In this document: positions 11,361 through 22,751 of the stretch, one piece after another
Layout: each line of letters opens with the position of its first letter
How positions within the stretch are numbered: the first letter of the stretch is position 1
NCBI GenBank assembly: GCA_011947345.1
Contig: JAAVTG010000581.1
Location: 832,914 to 896,913, forward strand
Reading direction: 5' to 3'
DNA length: 64,000 bases
From: Phytophthora quininea
Taxonomy: Eukaryota > Oomycota > Peronosporomycetes > Peronosporales > Peronosporaceae
Notes under the pieces: model-generated
Told to the model about the DNA's origin: nothing
Databases searched by the model: none
Seen by the model: only the letters and a program-made list of their open reading frames with translations
Position numbers and translations under genes: made by a program

Positions 11361-12020
11361 ATGATGCTCGTGAAGCGTGCCGTGTCCACCGCCCGCTGCC
11401 AGTCGCGAGGCATCGCGACGGTGACGCTGCCGGACTTGGCCTACGACTTTGGCGCGCTGGAGCCGTCCATCAGCGGCCAGATCATGGAGATCCACCACCA
11501 GAAGCACCACCAGACGTACGTCACCAACTACAACGCCGCCCTGGAGCAGTACGCCGAGGCTGAGGCCAAGAAGGACAACGCCAAGATGCTGACGCTGCTG
11601 CCGGCGCTCAAATTCAACGGCGGGGGCCACGTCAACCACTCCATCTTCTGGACCAATCTGGCCCCCAAGACTCAGGGCGGTGGTGGCGAGCCCGACGGAG
11701 AGCTGCGTAAGGCCATCGACCAGGAGTTTGGCAGCTTCGAGCAGTTCAAGAAGACCATGGCCGCCAAGTCGGCGGGCGTGCAGGGCTCCGGCTGGGGCTG
11801 GCTGGGCTACTCGCCTGAGAGCAAGCGCGTCGGCGTGGTGACGACGCCCAACCAGGACCCGTGCTCCACCACCGGCTACGTGCCGCTGCTGGGTATCGAC
11901 GTGTGGGAGCACGCCTACTACCTGCAGTACAAGAACGTGCGTCCGGACTACTTGAAGGCCATCTGGGACGTCGTGAACTGGAAGAACGTCGAGGAGCGCT
12001 ACCTGGTGGCCAAGAAGTAA
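11361..12020 (+). CDS. SOD2: Mitochondrial manganese superoxide dismutase
   Basis: Converts superoxide to oxygen and hydrogen peroxide, probably in the mitochondrial matrix. It is an intact 219-residue frame. The first 18 or so residues are basic and Ser/Ala-rich, like a mitochondrial presequence, and the mature part starts near [10 protein letters not shown]. The metal ligands are visible: His in [11 protein letters not shown], His in [11 protein letters not shown], and Asp plus His in [10 protein letters not shown]. Gln in the [12 protein letters not shown] segment is the residue position typical of manganese enzymes. The C-terminal [18 protein letters not shown] is very close to animal Mn-SOD. 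It is convergent with the FAM21 gene, with only 71 bp between stop codons. Confidence 0.96.
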   Translation: MMLVKRAVSTARCQSRGIATVTLPDLAYDFGALEPSISGQIMEIHHQKHHQTYVTNYNAALEQYAEAEAKKDNAKMLTLLPALKFNGGGHVNHSIFWTNLAPKTQGGGGEPDGELRKAIDQEFGSFEQFKKTMAAKSAGVQGSGWGWLGYSPESKRVGVVTTPNQDPCSTTGYVPLLGIDVWEHAYYLQYKNVRPDYLKAIWDVVNWKNVEERYLVAKK

Positions 12021-12091
12021 GAAGGAAGACAAGAGACGTTAAGGAATTTGAGTAATGTCAGTTCTTGCACCACAGCTACAGACGTCGACGA

Positions 12092-14790
12092 TTACTTCTT
12101 TGCAGGACCGAAGAGACCTCCGTCACTGCTCCAATCCGAGTCCGAATCGGAATCCGGGTCTGCCTGAGCAGCACGTGCAGCAGCGCTAGGAATGGGTGGG
12201 TGCGCAACGGGCGCTGCAGTAGCAGTAGTACCCGACGGCGGACCAAATAGTGAGTCCGACGATGCAGCAGCCGGGGCTGGAGCAGGCTTGGACACTGGTG
12301 GCGGAGTCGGTGTTGCAGCCGGCTTAGCTGCAGGCTTGGCTGTGGCTGGGCCAAACAGGCCTCCGTCGTCATCGCTCCAATCACTATCGTCATCGGAAGA
12401 AATCTGCCGGTTCATGAGCGGCTTCGGAGGTGGCACTGCGTTGGTCGCCACAGCCGCTGCTGGCGCCGGAGTCGGAGCTGGTCGAGGTGGCGCCGCAGCT
12501 ACTGGAGCTGCTGCGGCAGGCTTCTGCGGGAGGCCAAACAAACCTCCATCGTCGTCGCTGTCACTCTCACTCTCGCTCAAATTGTTCGTGACGACAGGGG
12601 CGGTCTTGAAGCGGCGACAGGAGGTGTCCGTGTTGTAGGTGGTGGAGCGGTAGTTGGCTTCTTTGTCCCAAAGAGGTCTCCACCGTCGCTATCGTCGCTG
12701 TCTCCTTCACCGAATAGATTACTCTGAGGAGCGCGCTGTTCTGGTTGCGGTCGCTGGACTGCAGACGGTGGCACCGCAGCAGGAACTGAAGCCGGAGCTG
12801 CCTTCGACGGAGCTGCACCAAACAACCCGCCGTCTCCATCGTCTTCGCTGCTGCTGTCAGAGTCCATGCGAGCGCGTGGAGGAATGACGGGCGGTACAGC
12901 TGCCGGCTTTGCCGTCGGAGCCGGCGTTGGCGTTGGCGTCGGCTTCGAGGGCGCTGCTCCAAACAGCCCGCCATCGTCGTCGTCGTCGCTGCTGTCGTCA
13001 GACAAGTCAAGACGGCGAGATTGCGGCGGTGGCAACACCGCAACACCTGCAGGCTTCTTCGTGTCCTTCGGAGCGCTAGATCCCCGCCCAAAGAGACCAC
13101 TTACAGTAGACTCAGCGTCACTATCACTAGACAAGAAGCTCTTCTTTGACTCGAGCGTTGCAGGTTCCTTGGCAGCCGCTTCGCCCAGTGGTGGCAGTCG
13201 GAATCCCTGCGGTGGTTCTTGCGCGGTAGGTGTCTTGGACTCTTTCGCACCTCCGAAAAGCCCACCGTCGTCATCGGACGACGACGAGCCGAACGAGTCC
13301 GACCTCCGTGGAGTCAAACGCTTGCTGCTGTTGCGACGCTTTGGCGTACTGGTACTAGACTCCTCAGCAAACAGCGAGGGGCGTTGCTGGTCATCCGTAG
13401 CAAACACTCGGGGCTTGGCAGCTGGTGCCGAGCCAAAGAGCCCAGCGTCGCTCTCTTCGTCCGAGCTGTCAGAGAAGGGATTCTTTCTCGCTGGTGTTGG
13501 TGCTGCAAAGGTGGAGGCGCTTCCTGTTCGCGACGACTGGCTGAGCTCTGCTTCCGACTGGGAGCTTTCTTCTTCTCATCCCCACTGTCGCTCGTCCAGT
13601 CGCTGTCGCTGTCCTCGTCATCAAACACCGGACGACGCGAGTTACGCGACGACGATTGTCGAGACATTGGTGGAGCTTGTTGTGGCGCTGACGGGCGACC
13701 AAACAAGCCGCTCGTGTCACTTTCGTCGGAATCTGCACGTCGCCGAGAAGGTGCCGACGCCGACGGCCGCCCAAAGAGCCCGCTAGTGTCGCTCTCAATG
13801 GAGTCGCGTCGTCTCGACTCCACTGGAGGTCGACCAAAGAGCCCGCTAGTGTCGCTTTCATCGGAATCACGGCGTCGTCTTGGTGGAGGTGCTGCCACCG
13901 ACGAGCCGTCCGATTCGCCGGAACTTGACCGGTACCGCGATCGGCGCTGAGTTTTCTCATCGGGATCCGACTCGGATTCCGAATCCGAACTGCTGTACGA
14001 CGAGCCGTAGCTCGAATCACTGTCGCTGTCAGAGTCATCTTCCGGTGCAGCTCCCAATCCCAACGTCTCGTCCTCCAAAAACTCTCTAGTGCCGATAATG
14101 AACGGTAGAGGCCGTTCGTTGTAAATGTCCAGCACAGTATCAAACTCCGACGCCGTCTCGCTGTTGTCGTCTTCATCTTCGATCATTACGAACAGCTTCA
14201 TGGCCTCCATCCCCATGTCCAGCGCCGACCTGTACTTGTTGACGATACTTTCTGCAGCCGCCTTGGTGCTGTCCTTATCCTTGGCTTCCGCCGGAGGTTC
14301 CGTCGGATCTTCAGGTTTCTCGGCAGCATCAGCTTTCTCTGTACCGTTCTCAGTAGCAGCAGTGGCGGTGTCTCGTACTCCGAAGAAATCCTCCTGTTCT
14401 TCGTCATACACTCGGTTCTCAATGAACTGGTTGTTAGACAGCATCAGGAACTGGTTGAACGTGTTCTTGAGCCGCACGTGGGCCGAGTCCGCTTCCGCTG
14501 CAATGTCCCGCACGCTGTCTTCCAGCACTTTCGTCCTTTCGAATAGATTGACAGAGTATCTCTTGAGGAACAGGTGCAGGTCGTGGTCGGAGTGAAGAGT
14601 CCAGTTGCCAACTTCCTGCGCCAGGTCGTTCAGAGTTTTCGCTTCCGCGGGCTTGGGCACGGGCGCTTCGGCAGCGTCTTCTTCGGGCTGGTCTTGCGCT
14701 GCAGACGACGGAGCTTCCGATGGCGGAGGGGCGGGGAGGGATCACCGCCAGGGCGCTCTCCGGAGCCTCAAGAGCCAGCATCTCGGCCAT
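12092..14790 (-). CDS. WASHC2: WASH complex subunit FAM21/WASHC2 (three frame breaks)
   Basis: FAM21 tethers the WASH actin-nucleation complex to endosomes through retromer. The N-terminal head is clear from NTFNQFLMLSNNQFIENRV near 14430 and PLPFIIGTREFLEDETLGLG near 14070, both hallmarks of this family. The rest is a long disordered acidic tail carrying about fourteen acidic-LFG motifs (DDGGLFG, SDTSGLFG and similar), like the repeated LFa motifs that bind retromer and capping protein in animals. The ATG at 14788-14790 starts MAEMLALEAPESA. The frame breaks at about 14735 (C run), 13507 (TTT for TTTT) and 12588 (AA for AAA), each mended by one homopolymer base. The protein is about 900 residues. 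The C terminus is GLFGPAKK before the stop at 12092. Confidence 0.88.
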
Positions 14791-15809
14791 GTTTCTCTGA
14801 TTAGACTCGAATCGCGGAATTGTGACTCCCAGGACTACAAAAATGATCTGATCAGAGAAATAGTACATTGATTTAGAAATAGAATAGCGCTTCCTCTGCT
14901 AATAGTGCATTTCCCAACCCGAACTGCGTGGTCTGTTGCGGTTCAGTTCAATAGCGCCTCGGAAGTTGTTTCTTGGCCCAGCACCTTTGTATGGAGTTAT
15001 TCCTGGAAGTCACATCCAAAATCTGGTGTATTAATTCCTGTTAAATACACAACACACAAACTTTTAACACGACTTTTCTGGACTACGGCACAATAAATCA
15101 ATACTTAGCCAACCAGAAGAGATTTGGTATGTTTAAACAGGCTTTGACATGGCCGAAGCGTACTACGTGTAGGCACGACGTTTTGTACGTAGACTTGACA
15201 TTTGACTACGATGGCGAGACAAAGCTGTACTAAGATTGAAGAGTGCTGTTCAAATAGAATACACTCTTGAACTGCCGCAATTTTGTTCTCTGTTCTCCGT
15301 TGTCAGCATGTCCAGAACGCAGTCCTTGAAAGACTAATCAAAGCGGAGCCAAGAAGGAGGAAACCAGAGACTGTCAAGGCTGACGAATCTCTCTTAAAAG
15401 GTTCATGTCGTTTTGGTTGCTGAACGCGTTTCCTGACCCTTCAACCGATAGATACCCTGAGCTGCCATCACCTTGGTAGCTTACATGGAGAGTGTATCGT
15501 CCTCACCGTCTGTCTCTCACCAGAACACCAAAAGAAATCACACTGCTGTGGCCAATAGCTTCAGCAATCATGGCCGTGTTGACAGGGCTGACCCGGAGCA
15601 TTGATTTTTTCCCTGACGACAAGGTATTCCCAAATCTCTGGCAATTATACCAAAGATGCCTACGTTCGCTAGATTATGAGACATCATAAGAAGAATCACG
15701 ATTTGATACTTTATCAGTTCATTCGACTGGCAGGAGAAAAGTCGTGCTAGAGCGAAAACAATGGCTTTTACCGTTCAGATCTAGTGTAAATAATGACGGC
15801 GTTAGTATT
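14791..15809. other. Gene-poor AT-rich stretch
   Basis: About 1 kb upstream of the FAM21 gene. Only short reading frames without recognisable motifs occur. It should include the FAM21 promoter, but no element could be identified with confidence. Confidence 0.35.
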
Positions 15810-16012
15810 GCACCGTATTTGTTACGTTTGTCGTGTCATCATACCATTAGTTCGTGTTCTAGTATGTTTTAATCGGGTCCTAATACCAATTAGTTGTACC
15901 GACATATCCTTCCGTATTGTCTTAATACTGTTTAGTCATGCTATAATATCGTTTCGTTGTGTCTTCGTACTGCTTAGTCGCATTATATTACCATTTAGCC
16001 GTGCCATACAGA
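15810..16012. repeat. Degenerate 21-bp tandem array (about 9 units)
   Basis: Units of 21 bp follow the pattern TTAGTCGTGCCATAATACCGT with several mismatches each. TTAG/TTCG starts recur every 21 bases through most of the stretch, and the first unit is slightly irregular. Because 21 is divisible by three, the array keeps a spurious hydrophobic reading frame open on the plus strand; that frame is not proposed as a gene. Confidence 0.7.
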
Positions 16013-16013
16013 C

Positions 16014-16211
16014 CTGGCCAAAAGGGTAAGACACTCCATAAAATTGTTGCTTGTTTGGCCAATAATAGCAAAGTATGGTTGAAAATTGAACCAATGCTAC
16101 CGTTTTTCAGGCTGAATCGACCGATCAAATTTGAGCTCAATCGCGCAAGTATTGAGAGAAATTCTATACAAAGGTTACTGTCACGTGCCGGTCAAAAGGA
16201 CAGGACACTTT
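16014..16211. repeat. Paired direct repeats, possible Tc1 IR/DR end
   Basis: CTGGCCAAAAGGGTAAGACA at 16014 recurs as CCGGTCAAAAGGACAGGACA at 16188, 174 bp apart in the same orientation. A TACAG sequence lies just outside the first copy. Two direct repeats spaced like this are found within the inverted ends of IR/DR-type Tc1 elements, where transposase binds twice. No opposite end was found, so this may be a solo end or a coincidence. Confidence 0.35.
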
Positions 16212-16246
16212 AACTACTTTAATCAGCGCTAATATGTTTGCAGTAC

Positions 16247-16474
16247 TTACTGACAAGCTTCATAAACTTTCGTGCCACGCTTTCGCCTCTTCTTGGCCAC
16301 CGCTTCGTCGCGATGCTTGGTCCACCACTTCTGATTAGCGACCTTGCGTGTTTGCGCCACCTTCCGGGGCTTGTTGCACTTATGTTTGAAGAAATTGCTG
16401 CGCAAGAACTGTTTGCCGCAGTTCTTCCACACCTTGGCGGGAGTTGAACCGTCGGTGGTTCGTTTCCTGCCCAT
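16247..16474 (-). CDS. Small basic hypothetical protein
   Basis: A 75-residue frame rich in Lys and Arg with a CGKQF...KHKC stretch that loosely resembles half a C2H2 finger, followed by a very basic C terminus. No family was recognised. It may be a chance frame or a fragment of a DNA-binding or transposon protein. The possible Tc1-type repeats lie about 35 bp away. Confidence 0.2.
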   Translation of the reverse strand: MGRKRTTDGSTPAKVWKNCGKQFLRSNFFKHKCNKPRKVAQTRKVANQKWWTKHRDEAVAKKRRKRGTKVYEACQ

Positions 16475-17512
16475 CTTGAGAAATAGCTAGTTTGTTTCTT
16501 TTGAGAACTACATCTGGTTGGTCAAAATGCTGCAAGAGCTTGCTTTGGTGTTGCATGAAGTAACATTTTGTTAGAGGCGGGGAAGTAGTGATAGTTAAAT
16601 CTAATTCTGATGTGGTCCTGCTTAACTGTACCTACAAGACGAATGTTTTTGAGATGCCTTTGTTCAACATTGTGTGTTACCGAAATGCATACAACAATAA
16701 ACCTGACGCAATGCTTTTTTGGGGAGATCAGAAGATGCTTTTGAATGGGTGTTGGCGGAACTTCGGTGAGTGCTTGAATCGGAACATATTTCGCTTCCGC
16801 AAGTTCTTTTTTGTTTCGGATCAGGAGGAAGCTCTTTTAAATGTGCGCGAGCATGTATTCGCTGGAGTCCTGTAATGTTATGCTTTTGGCGCTTTATCGC
16901 TGACGTACGAAAACACTCTTGTCCAATATGCTAACGGCGTACCTGTAGCTACCGGCAAACGACGCAAAGCAAGCAAGGTCAAGTCTACTGCGAAAAAGAG
17001 TTCTGGATATCGAGAAAACTGGGGAACTTATTGGGACATTTGTTATTTTGATCTGTAACGATGCGTGAATATAAAAATCTCCACAACGATCTGCATCGTT
17101 TGTGCTCATCAGAGGCCGAACACATCAACAGGGAGCGATGCTCGACAAATCGTTCATTTTGACATTTACCCTACGTCTCATGTGGAAGGATAACCTTCCT
17201 CTTTAAAGTGATGGCTGCTTTAATTAGGATGTATAACGCCAAGAAATTGTGGAGGCGACAATCCCTAAAGGAACACAAAGACGCCGTTACGAATGTTAAA
17301 CGGAGAACTTTTGCGAAACCAATATTTGCAAACTTAGTGAGCATTGTTCATACATATGCGTTACTGACGTGTGTGGATATCCTGATATCGAGCACGATCA
17401 ACGCATGCATGAATGCTTTTACCCACGCGACTGGTTTGCCCTGAATTAATCAGCAAAAACGACTGGAGTACGGCCAAAATTCATTAGCGAAAACGGATTA
17501 TCATGTACAGCG
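16475..17512. other. Gene-poor stretch
   Basis: AT-rich sequence with short frames only (for example 17208-17444 plus), none with a recognisable domain. Nothing supportable was seen. Confidence 0.35.
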
Positions 17513-17612
17513 GGTGTAAAAAGTCAACGCCCACCTGAAAATGACTGGATTTTGTATTGGTGTCAATGAGTATACTAAATCAAGTCTAAATGTAATGTTG
17601 AAGTTGGCCAGT

Positions 17613-18540
17613 TCAGTACTTTGTATGGCCACCAAGGCTAGCACGTGCAGCTTTAAGTCGCTTCGGCGTCGACATCACAAAGTCTTCTACCACCTAGCCA
17701 TCGATGGTCGCCCCGATGTGCCGCAGTTTTACTTTCAAGTCATCGATCGAAGTCGCAGGGGCGTAGTTTAGCTCTCGTTTCATGATGAACAAGAGATTTT
17801 CGATCGGATTAAGGTTGGGACTCTGTGGTGGGTGCCCCAATGATATCAACTTTAGCTCTGGCGTACGACCAGCAGTCAGCTTAGCACTGTGGGCAGGTGC
17901 ATTGTCCTGCACAAACAGCGCCTCGCCCGAAAGACCTAGAAACTGCTTAGTGATAGGAATTTTCTTGGCGAAGAATCTGCCGGTAGTAATCTCCAGTGAC
18001 TGACTTCTCTCTAAAATGAAGCGTCCCAACGCCCGCAGCAGCGATGGAACTCCAAACCATTAGAGACTTCCAATTGGGCTTAAATGTAGGCACAACGCAT
18101 CTATGATCAAAGACCTCATGAGCCCACCGTCACACGGACACTCGTCCAGATGTTCCATGCATCTCCACACACGCCGCATCGCTAAAAACCACTCTTCTCC
18201 GCCAGAATGTCGTCATCCTGCCAAAGCTTTTGGCGTAGGCTAAACCCCAGGCGGCGGTGCCTCGGGCTTAGGTAAGGTTTCTTCGGTGCTGAACGGCCGT
18301 GAAGGCCCGACCCTCGGATAAGAACCCGAGCTAGACCGCAGGACACGTTATATCCGACGTCCTTCGACACCTGAGCAGCTATTGTCTCGGCACTCACAAA
18401 GCGGTTTTTCTCGACCTCCTCACGATACGACGGTCATGGCGGACGTCAGTGAGGCGGGGACGGCCTGATTGTGGCGGAGCCAAGGTGTGGCCATGCTTCT
18501 TGTAGTGCTGTATAATTGTGCGAACACTCCATCTTGGCAT
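17613..18540 (-). pseudogene. Tc1/mariner transposase, degraded
   Basis: Read on the minus strand from 18540, the sequence gives a Tc1 helix-turn-helix remnant (VRTIIQHYKKHG, SGRPRLTD), the Tc3-type linker (KKPYLSPRHRRLGF near 18270) and the catalytic DDE region. The DDE region includes FVQDNAPAHSAK near 17910 and HPPQSPNLNPIENLLFIMK near 17830, ending with the GGHTKY-type tail at 17613. There are several stops and frameshifts, for example around 18430, 18180-18030 and 17695, and the first DNA-binding helix is missing, so it is non-functional. The sequence TACAGCGGGTGTAAAAAGTC at 17513 resembles the outer end of such an element. A matching opposite end near 18685 is too weak to assign. Confidence 0.8.
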
Positions 18541-19588
18541 TTCAAGTTAAAAAGCTAGACAGATCACCGTATTTAGTGTTAATACTCAGATAGTATTAGT
18601 GGCAAATTAGCGCTACTAACATTATTTATTGTGAGCGGCAATATTTGCGTAGTTATTGAGTCTTGAGGATATGAGACCCGACTGTAGGTGGCGTCATTTC
18701 AAGGTATCATGCAGACAAATTACAACGTTGGGCGATATCTCTCACGGCTTGCAGCTGCGCGAGGTAGGCGTTCCTTCAGTGTTGCCATGGTGGAGGTGAT
18801 TTCTTGGTGGTTGCTAGCATAAGACCATAAAGTTCAAACCGCTTTACGTCCGCTGTATGTTGAAATACACGCGCATGTCCTGGCGTGTTGGCCTGGAACA
18901 TTTCGCGCAGTAGCATTAGAATGTGCCACGACTCAGAGGCTTTGATGCAAAATAATAGCGATTAATGCAACAACAGCAGGTTGTACTCCCCTTCCTCTTG
19001 AATAAATACTGAATGCGCTCAAGTTAGTTGAATTGCTGAGTTTGGGCCTTTTAAAAATTGATGCAAGATGGATCACAGAGTTGCTGCCCCTACCTGCACT
19101 GTTATCCACCTCTTTCCACCGCTTCATACATGCCTGTCTTCATTCATATCATAATTTAGTCCGTAGGCTTGAACAATAATGTTAGGGTGTGTCTTGGAAA
19201 GAATGGCACCAGTAATAGTTGTCTACTGGGAGGGAAAACTGCCTCAACCTATCAAACAGTATAACAAAGACCACTTCGACTGCATGTACCATACATCCTT
19301 TAGAGCTAGGCGGACCAACAGATTTGTAAAGAATTCGGACTTGAATTCACGCTCCTGTGCATGTGTCAAATCCGCGAATCGAACAAGCATCTTGGTCGTA
19401 TAACCATTCTGACGGTCTTGTCATCTCGCTTGAGAGACCAAGCAACGCCAAACGCTGCACAAGATTTGCCTGTTCCTTGTGGTACCGTTACCCAAGGGAT
19501 GACGTACGAGGCAGTGTTCCCGATAATGCAATTTCTAGATTAATGTCTGAGCTGAGAGGAACAAAAAGGATAAGTCAATTATTACACA
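18541..19588. other. Gene-poor stretch
   Basis: About 1 kb with only short frames and no recognisable domain or clean repeat. It may contain the decayed outer end of the neighbouring Tc1 element. Confidence 0.3.
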
Positions 19589-20552
19589 TTATATGAGAAT
19601 CCCGCAGCGAGATCTTACATCGATCACAAGTTGAACATCCCAGAGGTCCATGTTGTACAACAAGCGCATTACGTGCACCTGTTTCTGCGGCTCAATGCGC
19701 TTCCTCAGGTCCGTGTACACGAGCTTTATCGATGAGAAAACGTTCACATTCGTTATACGTTGGCGGGATAAACGCCACGTCCTCATACTTTGCCTTTCTT
19801 GTCAGCTTTTGCCTCTTGAACGCCACCTTCACGATCGATGGCGCTTCACCTGCTTTGGGCGTTGCCTTGGCCACTTCTTGCGGTCTAAACGCAGTCTTTC
19901 GGCGGCGGTAAGCGTCTCATCACGCTGCATCTTCACAAGACCAGATTCTAAAAACGGGATGGTTAACAACTGCGGCATTGACGGCAGGCCGTTCCTTCGT
20001 CTCTGGGTGTAGCCTACTATTTTTGGGGAACACTGATACGAGGAGACAATGCACGATTCAAGTGTTTTCCACTCGTCCTGAACTTCGTGGCGGTGATACA
20101 GGATCAATCCGTTTCTAGCAACATCAATTCCACTGAGTACAACATAGCGTTCGGGGATAGTGGCGAGTTGGCTGCACAGGTTAAACACGAGAGCATATTG
20201 GGCAGCTTCCATACTAGGCTCGCCATTGACACCCGTGAACTTCCACCAAGATATTGACAGGCCCCTCAAGAGCTGCGAGTTGAGCATCGGTGACTTCAAC
20301 CTCCACGTCGTTAGCAGATTTTCCACTGCCCGCAATCGTCGTCCGCGCCACCTTTAAGGATTTCACTTCGCTCGTATTGGTCCAACCTTCCCTCAGAAAA
20401 ACCTCGAGTTCTCAAGCAGGACTCTTGATATCCACGTTCGCCGCCTCGATCGCCCTCTTCAACGCAATCAACAACTCGTGCTCCTTGATGTTGATGGAGA
20501 ACACGCGCGGCCGACCGACTATCGCAGTACAGCTCCGTCATCTTCTCTGCAT
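19589..20552 (-). pseudogene. Unrecognised broken coding remnant
   Basis: Three overlapping minus-strand frames (19829-20335 the longest, 168 residues) look protein-like rather than random, with balanced composition and segments such as MEAAQYALVFNLCSQLATI and YVVLSGIDVARNGLILYHRH. They switch frame several times and contain stops, including one near 20420. I do not recognise the family. The stretch abuts a duplicated fragment of the FAM21 gene on the opposite strand, so it lies in rearranged DNA. It could be a decayed native gene or part of a mobile element. Confidence 0.35.
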
Positions 20553-21063
20553 AATCTAGAGACACCACCATTGCTACTACTGAGAATAAAACCAAGAAAG
20601 CTGATACTGACGCGAAGGTTGGCGCTGGGCATGGGGGATGGAAACCATGACGCTGTTCGTGACGATTGAAGCAACAGCGCGAGAGTTTGATAAGTACTGC
20701 GCTGGAAATTTACAACGAACGGCCATTCCCGTTCATTTAGAGCTTTTGGAGGACGGGGCACCGGAAGATGACTCTGATAGCGACAGTGATTCGAGCTACG
20801 GCTCGTCGTACAGCAGTTCGGATTCAGAATCCGAGTTGGATCCCGATGAGAAAGCTCAGCGCCGATCGCGATATGGTGGTGATACACCACCACTGGTGAA
20901 GTCAGGACGATTGGCCGTATCTAGCACCTCTTTGAGGTTGCCGTGCAATCTCATCGTCTCGACAGAGTCGACTACAAGCTGATTGTTCGGGATTCCTAGT
21001 GTTGTTGCTTGTGCTGCTCACACAGACTCGGATGGTGGTCTCTTTGGTCCTGCAAAAAAATAA
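20553..21063 (+). pseudogene. Partial duplicate of the FAM21/WASHC2 gene
   Basis: The plus strand here repeats parts of the FAM21 gene at 12092-14790. It includes a piece matching its GAGACACCGCC... region (20553-20650), the segment METMTLFVTIEA (parent MEAMKLFVMIED), and a long near-identical acidic block, 20758-20872 (APEDDSDSDSDSSYGSSYSS). The end, GGLFGPAKK with stop at 21061-21063, matches the parent C terminus. Large internal parts are deleted and the middle (about 20885-21020) is unrelated or too diverged to align. It is a truncated, rearranged copy and unlikely to be functional. The high match in the acidic block suggests a recent origin. Confidence 0.8.
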
Positions 21064-21121
21064 TTGCCTGCTCCACAGAAGATTTTAACAATCCAACATC
21101 TATGCGAAGTGTTCTATTACT

Positions 21122-22751
21122 CTAGTCACCAAAGTTGAAGGCGAATCCCGCCTTGGGCTTCGGCTGTTCAGAGTCCGACTCGTGGTCGGAGTCTTCATTA
21201 TCATCCTCACTTGCGTCTGCATTGTCCTGCTTTCCAGATTTCATCAGCGCGTTCCAGTTGCTCTTGACAGCTACGACGGTGTCATCCACATCGGCTTCCT
21301 GCAACTCGTGGTAGTAGGCCTCGTTCTCAAAGGTGCGGTCATAGGCGTCGTCGGATGTGGGGTCGTTAAGGAATACTAGGCGAGCAGCGTGTTCGGCGGC
21401 ATGTCCCGCTGCGTCTTGCTGAGCGCAAATTGACGAGCAGTATGCGTTTGTCTTGCACACCACGCAGCGATGCAGCGCATCACCTTCCGCTGCAGCGTCG
21501 ACCAGAGTCTTATTGCAGTGGAAGCAGCTCATTGCACGCCATTCTGCTGCCTGGACAAGCTTTTCCTTGCGCCTCCAGACCGTCAGTCCGTAGGCAGAAT
21601 TGCCCCAGTTGGGCAGTGCAATCTCCTGCTCGAGAGCAAAACGGCGCTGCAGCTCGCTTTCGAAGCGCATGTCGCCTGTGTCCCCTTGCCATTCCCCAAC
21701 GTGCAAGATCACATCGCCCTGGAACATTTGCACACTACGCACTGCCATCGCATCACCAGGCGGAGGGTAACAGAGGAACAACGTTCGCCCAGCCATGTCT
21801 TCCTGGTTTAGGATTTCAGGTCCGCCACGACCAACGGGGCAGAATGGCGGCACGTGGCCGTGATAGGCGTTGCCGTCTACCCCTCGGCGCTAGGTGGACA
21901 CACATCATAAGCAACGACATCGACATCAGCCTTCTGAAGCAGCGAGCTCCAGTAACCCGTACCAGCACCGACTTCAACAATTGGCGCGTGCTTTGCTATC
22001 ACATCTAGCGCTTCCTTAGTTGGAGTAGCGTAAGCATACAGGTGACAGCACCAGTCGCGGCAGTTGTTGCGCCACTCACCAAGAAGAGGGTAGCTCGGCA
22101 TCTCCTTCAGCACTGTGGATGCGCCTCCTTCCGCTCCGCTCGAGCGCGAATTGTTGTTCTTTTCGCGGCGGTAATGCTTCTTCTGTGGCTTCTTCTTACT
22201 ACTCTTCTTGGCAACTACAGCGTCGTCCACCTTTGGTGCTGCTAGTACGGCATCCATTTCCCCATCCATACCGACACCTTCCTCGTAGAAGAGGCGAATA
22301 CCTTCACGCAATCTCGCATGGTAGATCGTCAAAGAGGGTTCTCACCTTCCTGTTGAATAGCACGTTGCCGTTCACGAGCAACTTCTTCCGGCGAGGTCGA
22401 CTTTGCGATCGGCAACGACAACGCCTTAATCAGTCGGGAAGGGATTCCAGGGCCCGACAGCTCGCGGTTCAAGAAGGCTTCTAACTGGCTATTGCTCTCA
22501 GGTGTAAACCGTTCAAGCTCTTTTAGATACACTTCCGGTGCAGGAACAGCTCCACATGCACGTCCGTACAGCACTAACGTAGCATAGTACGTCTGGAAGT
22601 ACATCTGATCAAACACACAAGCCAACGCGATCGGCAGCTCATCTCTGGACGCCGTTCCCACTGCCTTCTGCGCCTTACGAAGCTGCGTCTGCAAGTCTGT
22701 CAACAGCTGCATCTCCTGCTTCAGCTCATCGGCCGACTTTTGACCGTTCAT
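21122..22751 (-). CDS. SAM-dependent methyltransferase with MYND zinc finger
   Basis: The N-terminal half is helical and of unknown role (22329-22751). A Rossmann methyltransferase core follows with motif I, IVEVGAGTGYWSSLL, near 21950, then a catalytic-fold section (TLFLCYPPPGDAMA). At 21420-21540 there is a MYND-type zinc finger, with CFHCNKTL and CVVCKTNAYCSSIC spaced as in that family. The tail is acidic and ends GFAFNFGD. MYND fingers bind proline-rich partners, so a protein-modifying role is plausible; the substrate is unknown. The frame breaks at about 22336 (GGG on plus) and 21880-21883 (CCCC on plus), each fixed by one homopolymer base. An ATG at 22749-22751 overlaps the stop of the ORF upstream, and the two may be a single gene. 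Confidence 0.7.

Noticed and set aside
11148..12032. 294-residue frame antisense to SOD
   Set aside because: Val/Leu/His-rich shadow of the SOD gene; no start context or domain.
12866..13950. Long plus-strand Ser/Arg-rich frames opposite FAM21
   Set aside because: Shadows of the low-complexity acidic tail on the minus strand, where the FAM21 head and LFG motifs prove the coding strand.
15793..16029. Hydrophobic 78-residue plus-strand frame
   Set aside because: It is produced by the 21-bp tandem array, whose period is divisible by three.
22325..22360. GTGAGA donor-like site at the methyltransferase frame change
   Set aside because: No acceptor at a plausible distance keeps the conserved YHARLREGIR segment; one missing base explains the change better.
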